Source of the DNA: Dickeya fangzhongdai
GTDB taxonomy: Bacteria > Pseudomonadota > Gammaproteobacteria > Enterobacterales > Enterobacteriaceae
Direction of reading: 5' to 3'
Length of the DNA: 64,000 bases
Assembly (NCBI RefSeq): GCF_002812485.1
Contig: NZ_CP025003.1
Span: 2,852,001 to 2,916,000 of the forward strand
Below are positions 8,477-17,507 of the stretch, piece after piece. A model generated the notes under the pieces. It made no database searches. It was not told where the DNA came from and was given only the letters and a program-made list of their open reading frames with translations. The position numbers and the translations under genes are program-made. How positions within the stretch are numbered: the stretch's first letter is position 1; each line of letters begins with the position of its first letter.

Positions 8477-8628
8477 CGCTGCCGCCGAGCCTCACGGTTG
8501 ACGACCTGATGGCGGATATCGCCGTGGTGTTCCACTGGCCGCCATCCGCACTTTTCCCCATGAGCCTGGCCGAGCTGATTAACTGGCGTGCCAAGGCGCT
8601 ACAACGAAGTGGACAGGACTATGCCTAA
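8186..8628 (+). CDS. Frameshifted tail assembly chaperone E+E', P2-like
   Basis: A -1 shift at TTTTTTA (8449-8455) moves the ribosome into a frame that reads on to a stop at 8626-8628. The added part begins IAGLGTLTLPPSLTVDDLMA and ends INWRAKALQRSGQDYA, giving about 147 residues. P2 uses the same arrangement (slippery run T6G, product about 142 residues). The extended frame is open and looks like E', which supports real use of the shift. The stop overlaps the tape-measure start in ATGCCTAA. Confidence 0.85.
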
Positions 8629-8674
8629 GCAAAAGACTATGCCTAAGCAAACGACTATGCCTAAGCAATCAACC
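8621..8674 (+). repeat. Three tandem 18-bp repeats, each with an ATG
   Basis: The unit begins ATGCCTAAGCAA and is present three times (8621, 8639, 8657), with decay in the last copy. Each unit carries an in-frame ATG for the tape-measure gene, and the first also holds the E' stop. Confidence 0.85.
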
Positions 8675-9754
8675 ACCCCGAATGGCGGTTCGACGACAAC
8701 CGGCGCCAACGGACGAAGCAGCAGCGCCGGGGATAACAGCATCTTCTCGCCGCTTGGGGATAATGTTTATCTGAATAAAATCAGCAGCGTACTGCAGGAT
8801 TTTTTGGCTAAGGCCGGCCAAATCACCCACGGTACGACGGCGTTCAACGCCGCCGGGTCGCCGAAAAAAAACGCGACGGGCGGAAAAAAAGGCGGCAGAC
8901 TCGCTGCCGCGGCGCAGCTGGGAACCCTGGGAAACCTCGCCAGACGGTTCGACGCGCTGACCGCCATCCTGGCGCCGGCCTATTCCGCCCTGAAAACCGC
9001 GCATGACCGCTCATCTGCGGATAATGCGGCGCTCTCCCGCAACGGACAGTATCCCGACGCCGGCGCAACCCAATCGCTCATCGCTCAGGCCAGCGACGGC
9101 GTCAACAGCATCTATTTATCCGCAACGGCGGCCATGCAGGCGCAACAGCGCATCGCCGGTCTGGTGCCTTCGGCGCAGTGGTCTTCCGGAATCACCGCGC
9201 CGTCGCTGCCGGGCAACGTAGCGTCGTTGCTGAAGGCGCAGCAAAACCTCAACCTGCCGACGAACCTGCTGCCGACCGTCGGCCCTGACGTCGCTTCGCA
9301 GATGGGTGCGGAGGGGCTGAACACGCTCGCCGGAACCGCGCAGGAATCGTTTGTCGGCGTAGAAGAAACCAGCCTGATGATGTCTGCATTAAGCAATGCG
9401 GATCTGGATGACGGCGACGGCGGCAACGCCGCGGCCGGTGGGATTGACGCGCTGCAAGCTATTTCCAATCCGGCCATGCAACTGCTCAGTCAGTCAGCGT
9501 TGACCGGTCAGAACAGCGCGGAAAACCCGTCAAACCCGCTGTCTGACATGATTAACGGCAATTACAGCGCCCTCTCCCCGGCAGCAAAGCAAAGTTATTT
9601 TGACCAGCGCGTGGTGAATAACATCACGATCAACGTGCCGGAGAACAGTAACCTCGACGTGATTAAACAATACATCGACGAGGCACTGAGAAAATACACC
9701 CCGAATAGCAGCGCGTATTCCTACAACTCCATGACCTCTAATCTCATTTCATGA
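8621..9754 (+). CDS. Short tail tape measure protein, P2 T position
   Basis: Its place between E/E' and U marks it as the tape measure. At about 377 residues it is less than half of P2 gpT (815). The N-terminus holds three MPKQ repeats, followed by a Ser/Thr/Gly-rich stretch. The middle is Ala-rich and helical (LAAAAQLGTLGNLARRFDAL). The C-terminal part reads QRVVNNITINVPENSNLDVI and may be the conserved end. No clear transmembrane segment is visible, unlike most tape measures. The frame is intact. Either the middle was deleted in frame or this is a short-tail variant. The ATG at 8621 overlaps the E' stop, and ATGs at 8639 and 8657 are alternatives. Confidence 0.7.
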   Translation: MPKQKTMPKQTTMPKQSTTPNGGSTTTGANGRSSSAGDNSIFSPLGDNVYLNKISSVLQDFLAKAGQITHGTTAFNAAGSPKKNATGGKKGGRLAAAAQLGTLGNLARRFDALTAILAPAYSALKTAHDRSSADNAALSRNGQYPDAGATQSLIAQASDGVNSIYLSATAAMQAQQRIAGLVPSAQWSSGITAPSLPGNVASLLKAQQNLNLPTNLLPTVGPDVASQMGAEGLNTLAGTAQESFVGVEETSLMMSALSNADLDDGDGGNAAAGGIDALQAISNPAMQLLSQSALTGQNSAENPSNPLSDMINGNYSALSPAAKQSYFDQRVVNNITINVPENSNLDVIKQYIDEALRKYTPNSSAYSYNSMTSNLIS

Positions 9755-9765
9755 GGATAAATACC

Positions 9766-10260
9766 ATGATGCTTGCGCTTGGTTTATTTGTATTTCAATT
9801 GCAAACGCTGCCTTACAGCACCCTCAGCCGCCATGTCAATTACCGCTGGGCCAACAACGGCCGTATAGGCCTGCGCCCTGCACAGCAGTTTTTGGGACAG
9901 GGAAATGAATCCATCAGCCTTAATGGCGTGCTGTGTCCGGAAGTTAACGGCAAGTTCAGCAAGCTCTCGCTGTCGGCGCTCGAACTCATGGCGGGAATGG
10001 GGCGCGCCTGGCCGCTGATCGAAGGCAGCGGCACCATTTACGGCATGTACGTGATTGAAAGCCTGCAGCACACCAACACCGAGTTCTTTTCCGACGGCAG
10101 CGCCAAACGCATTGAATTCTCTGTGAACCTGACGCGCGTTGACGAATCGCTGATTGCGATGTTCGGCGACCTCAGCCAGCAGGCTTCCGATCTGTACAGC
10201 CAGCAGATCGCGCCGGCCATTTCATCCGCCAGAACCGCCATCGGGGGAATCCTGTCGTGA
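9766..10260 (+). CDS. U: P2 U-like tail terminator or completion protein
   Basis: This 164-residue protein is close to P2 gpU (159). The N-terminus MMLALGLFVFQLQTLPY and the block WPLIEGSGTIYGMYVIESL, then EFFSDGSAKRIEFSVNLTRV, match the family strongly. P2 gpU is a tail protein needed for tail completion. The frame opens at 9751, overlapping the tape-measure stop. The ATG at 9766 is preferred because GAGG lies 9 bp upstream and it restores the P2-like N-terminus. It overlaps the next gene by 4 bp. Confidence 0.92.
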   Translation: MMLALGLFVFQLQTLPYSTLSRHVNYRWANNGRIGLRPAQQFLGQGNESISLNGVLCPEVNGKFSKLSLSALELMAGMGRAWPLIEGSGTIYGMYVIESLQHTNTEFFSDGSAKRIEFSVNLTRVDESLIAMFGDLSQQASDLYSQQIAPAISSARTAIGGILS

Positions 10261-11435
10261 TAGTGAATAATCGCATCGGCATTGCCGATCAACTCGCCCC
10301 GGATTATCAGATAACGCTATCGGAAGCGTCAGGCGACGCTAAAACGACCCGCAATCTCAGCCAGCGGCTCATTTCACTGTCGCTGCACGACGTGATGGGT
10401 TTCGAATCCGACCAGCTATCGCTGGATATCGACGACAGCGACGGCAAGGTGCAAATGCCCAAACGCGGTGAGAAAATTAGCCTCAGGATCGGCTGGAAAG
10501 GCAAGGCGCTGGCCGACAAGGGCACCTTTATCGTCGATCAGGTCAGCCATACCGGCGCACCGGACAGGATCACCCTCAGCGCACGCAGCGTGAACTTTCG
10601 TGGCGATTTAAACACGCCGCGTGATGGCTCATACGATGCTACCACCCTGGGCGACATCGCCCGGACGATTGCGGAACGCTACAGTCTGATGGCGTCGATC
10701 GAAAACTCGCTGGCCGGTACCGCGATTGCTCATGAAAACCAGTCCAAAGAATCCGACTTGTCGTTTCTTTGCCGCCTGGCCAGACGATACAGCGGTACCG
10801 TGGCGATCAAAAGCGACACGCTGCGACTTTTCGTCGCCGGTACCGGCACCGCTGCAGACGGCAAAAACGTATCGACCTACCTGATCGAACGCAGCGACGG
10901 CGACTCGCACAGTTTTACGATCGCCGACCGCATCGCCAATACGTCCGTCACCGCCAACTGGCACGACAGCAACGACGCAAAAACACATACTGTGAAGATC
11001 AGCCGCAAGCGTCAGAGCCAACCGGATACGGTAGCAACCCACCCTAACGCCAAATCGTCCGCCCAGTCATCAACACCGTCGACGGACAACTACCTGGCTG
11101 GGGAAGAAGAAAGCCAGCAAACGTTACAGACCACCTATTCCACCCAGGACGACGCGACCCAGGCGGCGTTGAGCAAATGGCGTGAAACCCAGCGCGGCAC
11201 GGTGACATTCTCGCTCACGCTGGCAAAAGGCATGGAAAACCTGAAGCCCGGCGCGCTGGTTCGGCTTAAAGGCTTCAAACAGGTGATGGATGAGCGCCAG
11301 TGGACCATCAAGCGGCTGACCCACACGATTGCGGGCAGTGGTTTTATCACCGCTATCGAACTGGAAGTGTCGATGCTGGATGTCGAATACGACACCAGCT
11401 ACAGCGTTATCGGCAACGCAACCTCAGCATCATGA
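10257..11435 (+). CDS. D: P2 D-like late control / tail tip hub protein
   Basis: This 392-residue protein matches P2 gpD (387), the late control gene D family, which structurally is a tail hub or tube-initiator protein related to T4 gp27. Visible family segments are DQLSLDIDDSDGKVQMPKRG, FIVDQVSHTGAPDRITLSAR, NQSKESDLSFLCRLARRYSG and the C-terminal PGALVRLKGFKQVMDERQW. It starts with GTG overlapping the U stop (GTGA). The coding frame is complete. It is the last structural gene of the block. Confidence 0.93.
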   Translation: MIVNNRIGIADQLAPDYQITLSEASGDAKTTRNLSQRLISLSLHDVMGFESDQLSLDIDDSDGKVQMPKRGEKISLRIGWKGKALADKGTFIVDQVSHTGAPDRITLSARSVNFRGDLNTPRDGSYDATTLGDIARTIAERYSLMASIENSLAGTAIAHENQSKESDLSFLCRLARRYSGTVAIKSDTLRLFVAGTGTAADGKNVSTYLIERSDGDSHSFTIADRIANTSVTANWHDSNDAKTHTVKISRKRQSQPDTVATHPNAKSSAQSSTPSTDNYLAGEEESQQTLQTTYSTQDDATQAALSKWRETQRGTVTFSLTLAKGMENLKPGALVRLKGFKQVMDERQWTIKRLTHTIAGSGFITAIELEVSMLDVEYDTSYSVIGNATSAS

Positions 11436-11442
11436 CTCACTT

Positions 11443-11469
11443 TTCGAATTATAAATTTGCAAATTCGAA
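11443..11469. promoter_or_regulatory. AT-rich palindrome upstream of ogr-like gene
   Basis: TTCGAATT (11443-11450) and AATTCGAA (11462-11469) form a perfect inverted repeat around an 11-bp AT-rich spacer, between D and the activator gene. It could be an operator or promoter element. There is no T-run for a terminator. Confidence 0.3.
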
Positions 11470-11531
11470 TTAATTGCAGTACCATGTGTGTAAGATGTTT
11501 CACTAACCCGTACACATAAGGTGATTTCAAA

Positions 11532-11723
11532 ATGATGCATTGTCCTCTTTGTCGTCATTCCGCTCATGCCCGTTCCAGCCGCTACCTGTCTGAAAATACC
11601 AAGGAGCGTTACCACCAGTGCACCAACGTGAACTGCGGTCACACCTTCGTCACCATGGAAGCCATCACCCGCTCCATCATGGTGCCGGGCAAAACCGAGC
11701 CGGTTGACGGCGAACGTAAGTAA
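11532..11723 (+). CDS. ogr: Ogr/Delta-type zinc-finger late gene activator
   Basis: This 63-residue protein starts MMHCPLCRHSAHARSSRYLS and has a second pair of cysteines in HQCTNVNCGHTF. This is the Cys4 zinc finger of the Ogr/Delta family. In P2 and P4 these proteins bind RNA polymerase alpha and activate late (tail and head) promoters. It lies downstream of D as in P2. A GGTGATTTC stretch precedes the ATG, and a second ATG follows immediately at 11535. Its presence implies that sheath-operon expression could still be switched on within this remnant. Confidence 0.92.
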   Translation: MMHCPLCRHSAHARSSRYLSENTKERYHQCTNVNCGHTFVTMEAITRSIMVPGKTEPVDGERK

Positions 11724-11773
11724 TTCGCCACGTTTCTCTCCCTCCGTGTTTCCTTACTTTTCCTGACCGTCTT

Positions 11774-11799
11774 TCCCCGCCGCCCGGCGGGGTTTTTTA
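11774..11799 (+). terminator. Terminator at the right end of the tail cluster
   Basis: CCCCGCC / GGCGGGG stem with a GCCC loop is followed by six T. It closes the phage-derived transcription unit. Confidence 0.9.
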
Positions 11800-12110
11800 T
11801 CCCCGCCATAAATACACAAAACGTGTTTTAACCACTCCCGTACGCCTCGTGTCGGAAAAACGTATTATTGACGCTGACCGCCGTCGGCTTTTAGTATCAA
11901 ACTGCTTTTGCTGATTTTCAGTCAATTGCCGCGTCGATGCCCGTCTTACGGTTGTTAACGCCGCAAGGGATGAATCCTGCCGTGACGATGGTGCCCTTCC
12001 CCCCTTCACCATCAAAAATCAGACGCAGACACCGCTTTGATTAACACGGGTTCAGGAAAAGAATGATGGGTATAACCCCTGTTTTCCTGTCCTCAGCAGG
12101 GAGAACACCG
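11800..12110. other. Intergenic, presumed right boundary of phage remnant
   Basis: No convincing gene is seen. The stretch should hold the prophage-chromosome junction and the guaD promoter. I compared it with the 3461-3655 flank and found no direct repeat long enough to call an attachment site. Confidence 0.4.
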
Positions 12111-13427
12111 ATGACGGAATCCATCCGCGCTTACCGCGCCAGTTTGTTGCACTTTGTCGCCGACCCGTTGCATGACCCGCAGGCCACTCGCTTTATCGAA
12201 GACGGCCTGCTACGGGTGCGCGATGGGCGTATTCAGGATGCCGTGCCGTATGACAGCCTCACCGAGGCCGAACGCCGGTCCATGACGGTGATCGACTATC
12301 GCGGCCGGCTGCTGATGCCGGGATTTATCGATACCCACATCCATTTTCCGCAGACGGAAATGATCGCCTGTTACGGCGAGCAGCTGCTGTCCTGGCTCAA
12401 TACCTACACCTTTCCCACCGAGCGCAAGTTCGCCGACGAGAATTACGCCCGGGAACGGGCCGCGTTTTTCATTCAGGAACTGCTGCGGCACGGCACCACC
12501 AGCGCGCTGGTCTTCGCCACCGTGCACCCGCAGTCGGTTGACGCGCTGTTCAGCGCCGCCGAAGCCAAAAACATGTGCCTCATCGCCGGCAAAGTCATGA
12601 TGGACCGTCATGCGCCGGACTATCTGTGCGATACCGCGCAGCGAAGCTATGACGAGAGCAAGGCGCTGATTGAAAAATGGCACCACCGCGGACGGTTGCG
12701 CTATGCGGTCACGCCGCGTTTTGCGCCCACTTCCACCCCGGAGCAGCTGGCGCTGGCGGGTCGCTTGTTGCGGGAATACCCGGATGTGTATCTGCATACC
12801 CACCTCAGCGAAAACCCGGATGAAATCGCCTGGGTCAAATCGCTGTTTCCCGAGCATCGGCATTATTTGGATGTCTACCATCACCACGGTCTGACCGGAC
12901 GCCGTTCGGTGTTTGCCCATGCCATCCATCTGCAGCCTGACGAAGTCCGCACGCTGGCGCAAAGCCAGTCCGCCGTGGCGTTTTGCCCCTGTTCCAATCT
13001 GTTTCTGGGCAGCGGCCTGTTCCGGTTGCACCCGCTAAAAGCGGCGGGGATCCGCATCGGGATGGGCACCGACGTCGGCGCCGGCACCAGCCTGTCGCTG
13101 CTGCAAACCCTCAGCGACGGCTATAAAGTGCAGCAGTTGCAGGGAGAAAAACTCTCGGCGCGCGAAGGGCTGTACCAGGCCACGCTGGGCAGCGCCGCCG
13201 CCTTGTCGCTGGACGATCGGTTGGGTAACTTTCTGCCGGGCAAAGACGCCGATTTCGTGGTACTGGACTGGGCCGCCACCCCGCTGCAACAGTTGCGCCA
13301 ACAGCAGTCTACCTCGCTGGACGATCGGCTGTTCGCCCTGATGATGCAAGGCGACGACCGAAACATCAGCGCTACTTATGTACATGGCGAATGCGTCTAT
13401 ACCCGTCAAACGCCAGATGACAAGTGA
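12111..13427 (+). CDS. guaD: Guanine deaminase
   Basis: This amidohydrolase of 438 residues (E. coli GuaD is 439) deaminates guanine to xanthine in the cytoplasm. The metal-binding HIHFPQTE motif follows GFIDT near residue 70. HTHLSENPDEI, with the histidines and glutamate used by this subfamily, lies in the middle. GTDVGAGTSLSLL supplies the late catalytic aspartate. The ATG at 12111 has GGGAG 8 bp upstream. The longer open frame from 12063 adds a non-homologous leader. It stands alone, without the purine permease often found nearby. Confidence 0.93.
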   Translation: MTESIRAYRASLLHFVADPLHDPQATRFIEDGLLRVRDGRIQDAVPYDSLTEAERRSMTVIDYRGRLLMPGFIDTHIHFPQTEMIACYGEQLLSWLNTYTFPTERKFADENYARERAAFFIQELLRHGTTSALVFATVHPQSVDALFSAAEAKNMCLIAGKVMMDRHAPDYLCDTAQRSYDESKALIEKWHHRGRLRYAVTPRFAPTSTPEQLALAGRLLREYPDVYLHTHLSENPDEIAWVKSLFPEHRHYLDVYHHHGLTGRRSVFAHAIHLQPDEVRTLAQSQSAVAFCPCSNLFLGSGLFRLHPLKAAGIRIGMGTDVGAGTSLSLLQTLSDGYKVQQLQGEKLSAREGLYQATLGSAAALSLDDRLGNFLPGKDADFVVLDWAATPLQQLRQQQSTSLDDRLFALMMQGDDRNISATYVHGECVYTRQTPDDK

Positions 13428-13720
13428 GTCGGCTTTCCCGCCCTCCGACTGATTTAAGGGTACCGCTACGGGCCGCACGCCGCGGCGGTATCGCATTCAG
13501 TCCGGCATGGCGGAGATAAAACACACCAGCGTTTTCACCAGAAAGTGATCTATTGCACATTTCGCCCAAAAAAATCGCGCTGCGATATGTCGCTTACCGA
13601 TAACTGTCCTTGAATAATATCGGACAAGCGCTCAGGCCAACGGCGGGATGGCGACATCATCTGGGCTCTGCTCCTTGCAGAGCGTGCAGCAATCATCACC
13701 AGGTACCATAAGGTTTCGTC

Positions 13721-15535
13721 ATGACTTCCCCATGCCATCGTTGTAGCGAAGAACAGCAAGACATCCTCGCGCGCATGCTGAATATCTTTGACACACAGCC
13801 CGCCGAAGAGCTCCCTCGCCTGACGCGTATTACCCGCACCTTTTTTCAGGTAAAAAGCGTGGTGATCTCACTGGTAAACAATGAACGGCAATGGTTTCTG
13901 TCGAAGGCCAATTTTCCCCGTAAGGAACCGGACATCGAGTTTTCCTTCTGCGTGCATACCGTGAACGCCAACGCGCCGCTGGTCATTCCCGATACCCTGC
14001 TGGACGAGCGCTTCGCGGCCAATCCGATGGTCACTGGCAATGACCCGATTCGTTTTCACGCCGGCTACCCGCTGCGTTCCTCGCTCGGCACACCACTTGG
14101 CGCGCTGTGCCTGTATCACCCCCAGCCGCGCGCCTTCAGCGATGAAGAAATGCAGCAACTCAGCGATCTGGCGTTTATCGTAGAAACCGTGTTGCATAAG
14201 GTGGAGATGCAGGCGCGCGAAGCGATCGCCCGGGAAAGGCTGTATCAGTCGGATTACATCAGTCAGCAGATTTTCTCCCGCGCCGCCATCGGCCTGGCGC
14301 TGATAGCCCCGGACAAACGGCCGCTAAAATTCAATCACGCGTTCTGCGATATGCTTGGCTACGACGAGGAAACGCTGCTGACGCTGCCGGTGGATAAAGT
14401 AGTACACCCGGACGACATGCCCCAACTCATCAGCGATCATGATCTGCTGATGGGCAGTAATCTGCTGGAGAGCACCCAGCAACGCCGCTATATCCGCGCC
14501 GACGGCAGCGAATTGTGGGCGCAGGTCTCCATTTCGGTGCTCTACAATCCGGATGGCGGAAAATTCGGCCTGTTGCTGGCGCTGACCGATCTTAGCGATC
14601 AGAAAGCGTCCGAACAGGCGTTGCGCAGCCTGAGTCTGGAACTGGAGCACCGGGTGGAACAACGCACCGCCGAACTGCGCCAGAGTCACCAGTTTATTCA
14701 GGACATCACCGATCATATTCCGGCGATGATCTCCTGCATTAACCCGAACAACGTACTGGTTTTCGCCAATCGCCACCTGCGCAAACTGATGGGTCATGAG
14801 CATGACACCCTGTACCAACGTGATATCGGCGAGATCTTCCGCCCCCAGGAACTGGCACTGTTTCTGCCTAAACTGGAAGAGTCGCGGCAAAAACAGCTTT
14901 CTCTATCATTTGAACATGTGCTGGATATGCCTGATGGGCAACTCACCACGTTTCACACCGAACTGGTGCCCGCCGAATCGCCGGAGCTCGGCACCTACAT
15001 TCTCTCTACCGACATCACCCACCTTACGGTATTGCGCGACCAGCTGGCGTTCGAAGCCAATCACGATCACCTGACCGGCCTGCCCAACCGGCGGGCGGTC
15101 ATCAGCTACCTGAACCGGCAGGCGGGGAAAAAGCGGCGCGGCGCGCTGGCGCTGCTGTTTTTTGATATCAACAACTTCAAATACTATAACGACTGCTTCG
15201 GCCACGATTTTGGCGATCGGGTCATCAAAACCTTCGCCCGCCTACTGCGTCAGAATACCCGTTCCTACGACTTTATCGGTCGTCTGGCGGGCGACGAATT
15301 CCTGATGGTGATTCATGAGCAGCGCAATCTGGCCACCGAAATCCGCGCCATCACCCAAAAACTGAAAGCGAAGATTGAAAAACCGATCACCATTCGCCAG
15401 CAGACCATCACGCTATCGGCCAGCGTGGGGCGCGCGATTTTGCCTCAGGGGGCGCCGCTTAACGCCAACGAGCTGATTCGTCAGGCGGACACCGCCATGT
15501 ACCAGGCCAAACGTCGCCACGTTTCCCCATCCTGA
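13721..15535 (+). CDS. Diguanylate cyclase with GAF and two PAS domains
   Basis: This 604-residue soluble sensor has a GAF domain (about 25-160), PAS 1 (about 190-300, with FNHAFCDMLGYDEE), a short coiled coil, PAS 2 (about 325-430) and a C-terminal GGDEF domain (about 440-600). The active site reads AGDEF (523-527), which is catalytically acceptable. An inhibitory RxxD site (RSYD, 514-517) sits exactly five residues before it, so the enzyme should make cyclic di-GMP with product inhibition. No EAL domain is present. No membrane segment is seen, so the signal is probably cytosolic. It lies just upstream of a chemoreceptor gene but in its own unit. Confidence 0.9.
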   Translation: MTSPCHRCSEEQQDILARMLNIFDTQPAEELPRLTRITRTFFQVKSVVISLVNNERQWFLSKANFPRKEPDIEFSFCVHTVNANAPLVIPDTLLDERFAANPMVTGNDPIRFHAGYPLRSSLGTPLGALCLYHPQPRAFSDEEMQQLSDLAFIVETVLHKVEMQAREAIARERLYQSDYISQQIFSRAAIGLALIAPDKRPLKFNHAFCDMLGYDEETLLTLPVDKVVHPDDMPQLISDHDLLMGSNLLESTQQRRYIRADGSELWAQVSISVLYNPDGGKFGLLLALTDLSDQKASEQALRSLSLELEHRVEQRTAELRQSHQFIQDITDHIPAMISCINPNNVLVFANRHLRKLMGHEHDTLYQRDIGEIFRPQELALFLPKLEESRQKQLSLSFEHVLDMPDGQLTTFHTELVPAESPELGTYILSTDITHLTVLRDQLAFEANHDHLTGLPNRRAVISYLNRQAGKKRRGALALLFFDINNFKYYNDCFGHDFGDRVIKTFARLLRQNTRSYDFIGRLAGDEFLMVIHEQRNLATEIRAITQKLKAKIEKPITIRQQTITLSASVGRAILPQGAPLNANELIRQADTAMYQAKRRHVSPS

Positions 15536-15717
15536 TTCGACCGGATAATGACTTTTAATTTGCCATAAACAGTAAGCCGATTTGCCGGAATGAGAATAAT
15601 GAAAAACTATAAAAAGAATTACTTCCGGTGAATCATTCCGTTTATTTCTCCTCAACGCGTTAATCCGCCTGACCATTATCCTATAAGTATTTCCTGTGAT
15701 GAAAATCACGTTTTTTT

Positions 15718-15745
15718 TAAAGTTCTCACTTTTTATTGCCGATGG
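15718..15745 (+). promoter_or_regulatory. Possible sigma-28 (FliA) promoter
   Basis: TAAAGTTC (15718-15725) and GCCGATGG (15738-15745) resemble the flagellar sigma consensus TAAAGTTT-N11-GCCGATAA. The spacing is 12 instead of 11. It lies 41 bp before the chemoreceptor start, as expected for a chemotaxis gene. Confidence 0.5.
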
Positions 15746-15786
15746 CTTTTTTACCGACGTCATTATTCATTTATCGAGAGCGAGCC

Positions 15787-17475
15787 ATGTTCAGGAATAT
15801 AAAAATTGTCACCGGGCTATTTTCATTACTGCTGGCCTTAAGTCTGCTGCAGCTGGTCAGTTACGGTTTTTTCTTCGGCGCCATGAAAAGTGACAGGAAT
15901 AACTTTGTCGTCGCGCAAACGCTACGCAAGCAAAGCGGGGAACTGAACGCCTCCTGGATTGCGCTGATCCAGACGCGCAATACCATGAACCGCGCCATCG
16001 CTCGGATGATCATGGAAACCAACAATATTCCCAGCGCCGGGAAGTCCGCCGATCTGATCGATGTCGCCAATCAATCGCTGGCAGAGGCGGATAAACATTT
16101 CGCCGCTTACAGCCAGATTCTGCCCCTGCCGGTACAGGACGCCGCGCTGGCAAAAAATATTAACGAGAATTACCAGGCATTACGCAGCGTGCTGCAACGC
16201 ATTGTCGATCTGATCAAAACACAGGATGTCAAAACGATTCAGGCCCTGCCGACCCAGAAAATGCAGGACGCATTTCAGCAATCCTTTGATGCGTATTTCC
16301 GCCAGAACGACGCGCTGAATGACAGCGCGGTCAGCGACAGCGGTCAGAATTACCATTACAGTATTATCGTCATTGCCGTGTGCGTGTTGATCCTGTTTTT
16401 CGCTACCACCAGCGCCTGGGTATATATTCGTCGGGTTCTGTTGCAACCGTTAAATCGGGTCATTACCCATTTGCACCATATTTCCACGGGCGACCTGACG
16501 CAGTCGCTGCAGATTCAGGCGAAAAACGAAATCGGCCAGTTGGCGGACAGCGTTCGTCACATGCAGCACTCGCTGACCGATACCGTGGATAAAGTGCGGG
16601 TGAGCGCGCATGAAATTTATCGCAGCGCCAGCGAAATCGCCGGCGGCAACAGCGATCTGTCCTCCCGTACCGAGCAACAGTCCGCCTCGCTGGTGCAAAC
16701 CGCCGCCAGCATGGAACAGCTGACCGCCACCGTAAAACAGAACGCCGACAACGCCCGTCACGCATCCCAGCTGGCGCGCGACGCGTCGGATACCGCCCAC
16801 AAAGGGCTGCAGGTGGTCGATGACGTAGTCAGCACGATGGGACAAATCAGCGGCAGTTCGCAGAAAATCAGCGACATCACCGGGCTTATCGACAGCATCG
16901 CCTTTCAGACCAATATTCTGGCGCTGAACGCCGCGGTGGAAGCGGCGCGCGCCGGCGAACAGGGCCGCGGCTTTGCGGTGGTGGCCGGCGAGGTGCGGAG
17001 TCTGGCCCAGCGCAGCGCCGACGCCGCGCGCGAAATCAAGGGACTGATCGAGGATTCGGTCAGCCGGGTGCGCGAAGGGTCGGTCCTGGTCGGCTCCGCC
17101 GGGGAAACCATGGGCGATTTGGTGAAAGCCGTTACGCGCGTCACCGACATCATGGGCGAAATCTCCTCCGCGTCGGAAGAACAAAGCCGCGGCATCGATC
17201 AGGTCAGTCAGGCCGTCAGCGAGATGGATCGCGTGACACAGCAGAACGCGGTGCTGGTGGAACAGTCCGCCAATGCGGCGATGTCGCTGGAAGAGCAAAG
17301 CGACCATCTCAACCGCGCGGTGTCGCTGTTCCGGCTCCATACCGCCGCATCGCCCGCCGCCGCCAGAACCGCACCGGCCGCCATCACGCCGTTAGCACCG
17401 CCGCAGTTGCCCGCCAGCCGCAGCGTGGCGGCCGCTGGCGCCTACAATACCGCCAGCCACTGGGAAACGTTCTAA
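15787..17475 (+). CDS. Methyl-accepting chemotaxis protein with CheR tether
   Basis: This transmembrane chemoreceptor has about 562 residues. TM1 is near residues 5-30, a helical periplasmic sensor follows to about 195, then TM2 (IIVIAVCVLILFFATTSAWV), a HAMP domain (LLQPLNRVITHLHHISTGDL), methylation helices and the canonical signalling tip [20 protein letters not shown]. It ends HWETF, the xWETF pentapeptide that recruits the CheR methyltransferase, like Tar and Tsr. The ATG at 15787 is used because GAGAGCGAG precedes it. The ligand is unknown. The sensor is Tar-like in size. Confidence 0.92.
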   Translation: MFRNIKIVTGLFSLLLALSLLQLVSYGFFFGAMKSDRNNFVVAQTLRKQSGELNASWIALIQTRNTMNRAIARMIMETNNIPSAGKSADLIDVANQSLAEADKHFAAYSQILPLPVQDAALAKNINENYQALRSVLQRIVDLIKTQDVKTIQALPTQKMQDAFQQSFDAYFRQNDALNDSAVSDSGQNYHYSIIVIAVCVLILFFATTSAWVYIRRVLLQPLNRVITHLHHISTGDLTQSLQIQAKNEIGQLADSVRHMQHSLTDTVDKVRVSAHEIYRSASEIAGGNSDLSSRTEQQSASLVQTAASMEQLTATVKQNADNARHASQLARDASDTAHKGLQVVDDVVSTMGQISGSSQKISDITGLIDSIAFQTNILALNAAVEAARAGEQGRGFAVVAGEVRSLAQRSADAAREIKGLIEDSVSRVREGSVLVGSAGETMGDLVKAVTRVTDIMGEISSASEEQSRGIDQVSQAVSEMDRVTQQNAVLVEQSANAAMSLEEQSDHLNRAVSLFRLHTAASPAAARTAPAAITPLAPPQLPASRSVAAAGAYNTASHWETF

Positions 17476-17507
17476 CCCGCGGCCGCCGACAAACGCGACA
17501 TAGCAAA

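Noticed and set aside
3461..12110. Direct repeats marking phage attachment sites at the ends of the tail block.
   Set aside because: Comparing the two flanks by eye gave no shared stretch beyond chance length.
16450..17340. Long minus-strand frame within the first chemoreceptor.
   Set aside because: Shadow of a GC-rich coding region; Gly/His/Arg bias and no homology.
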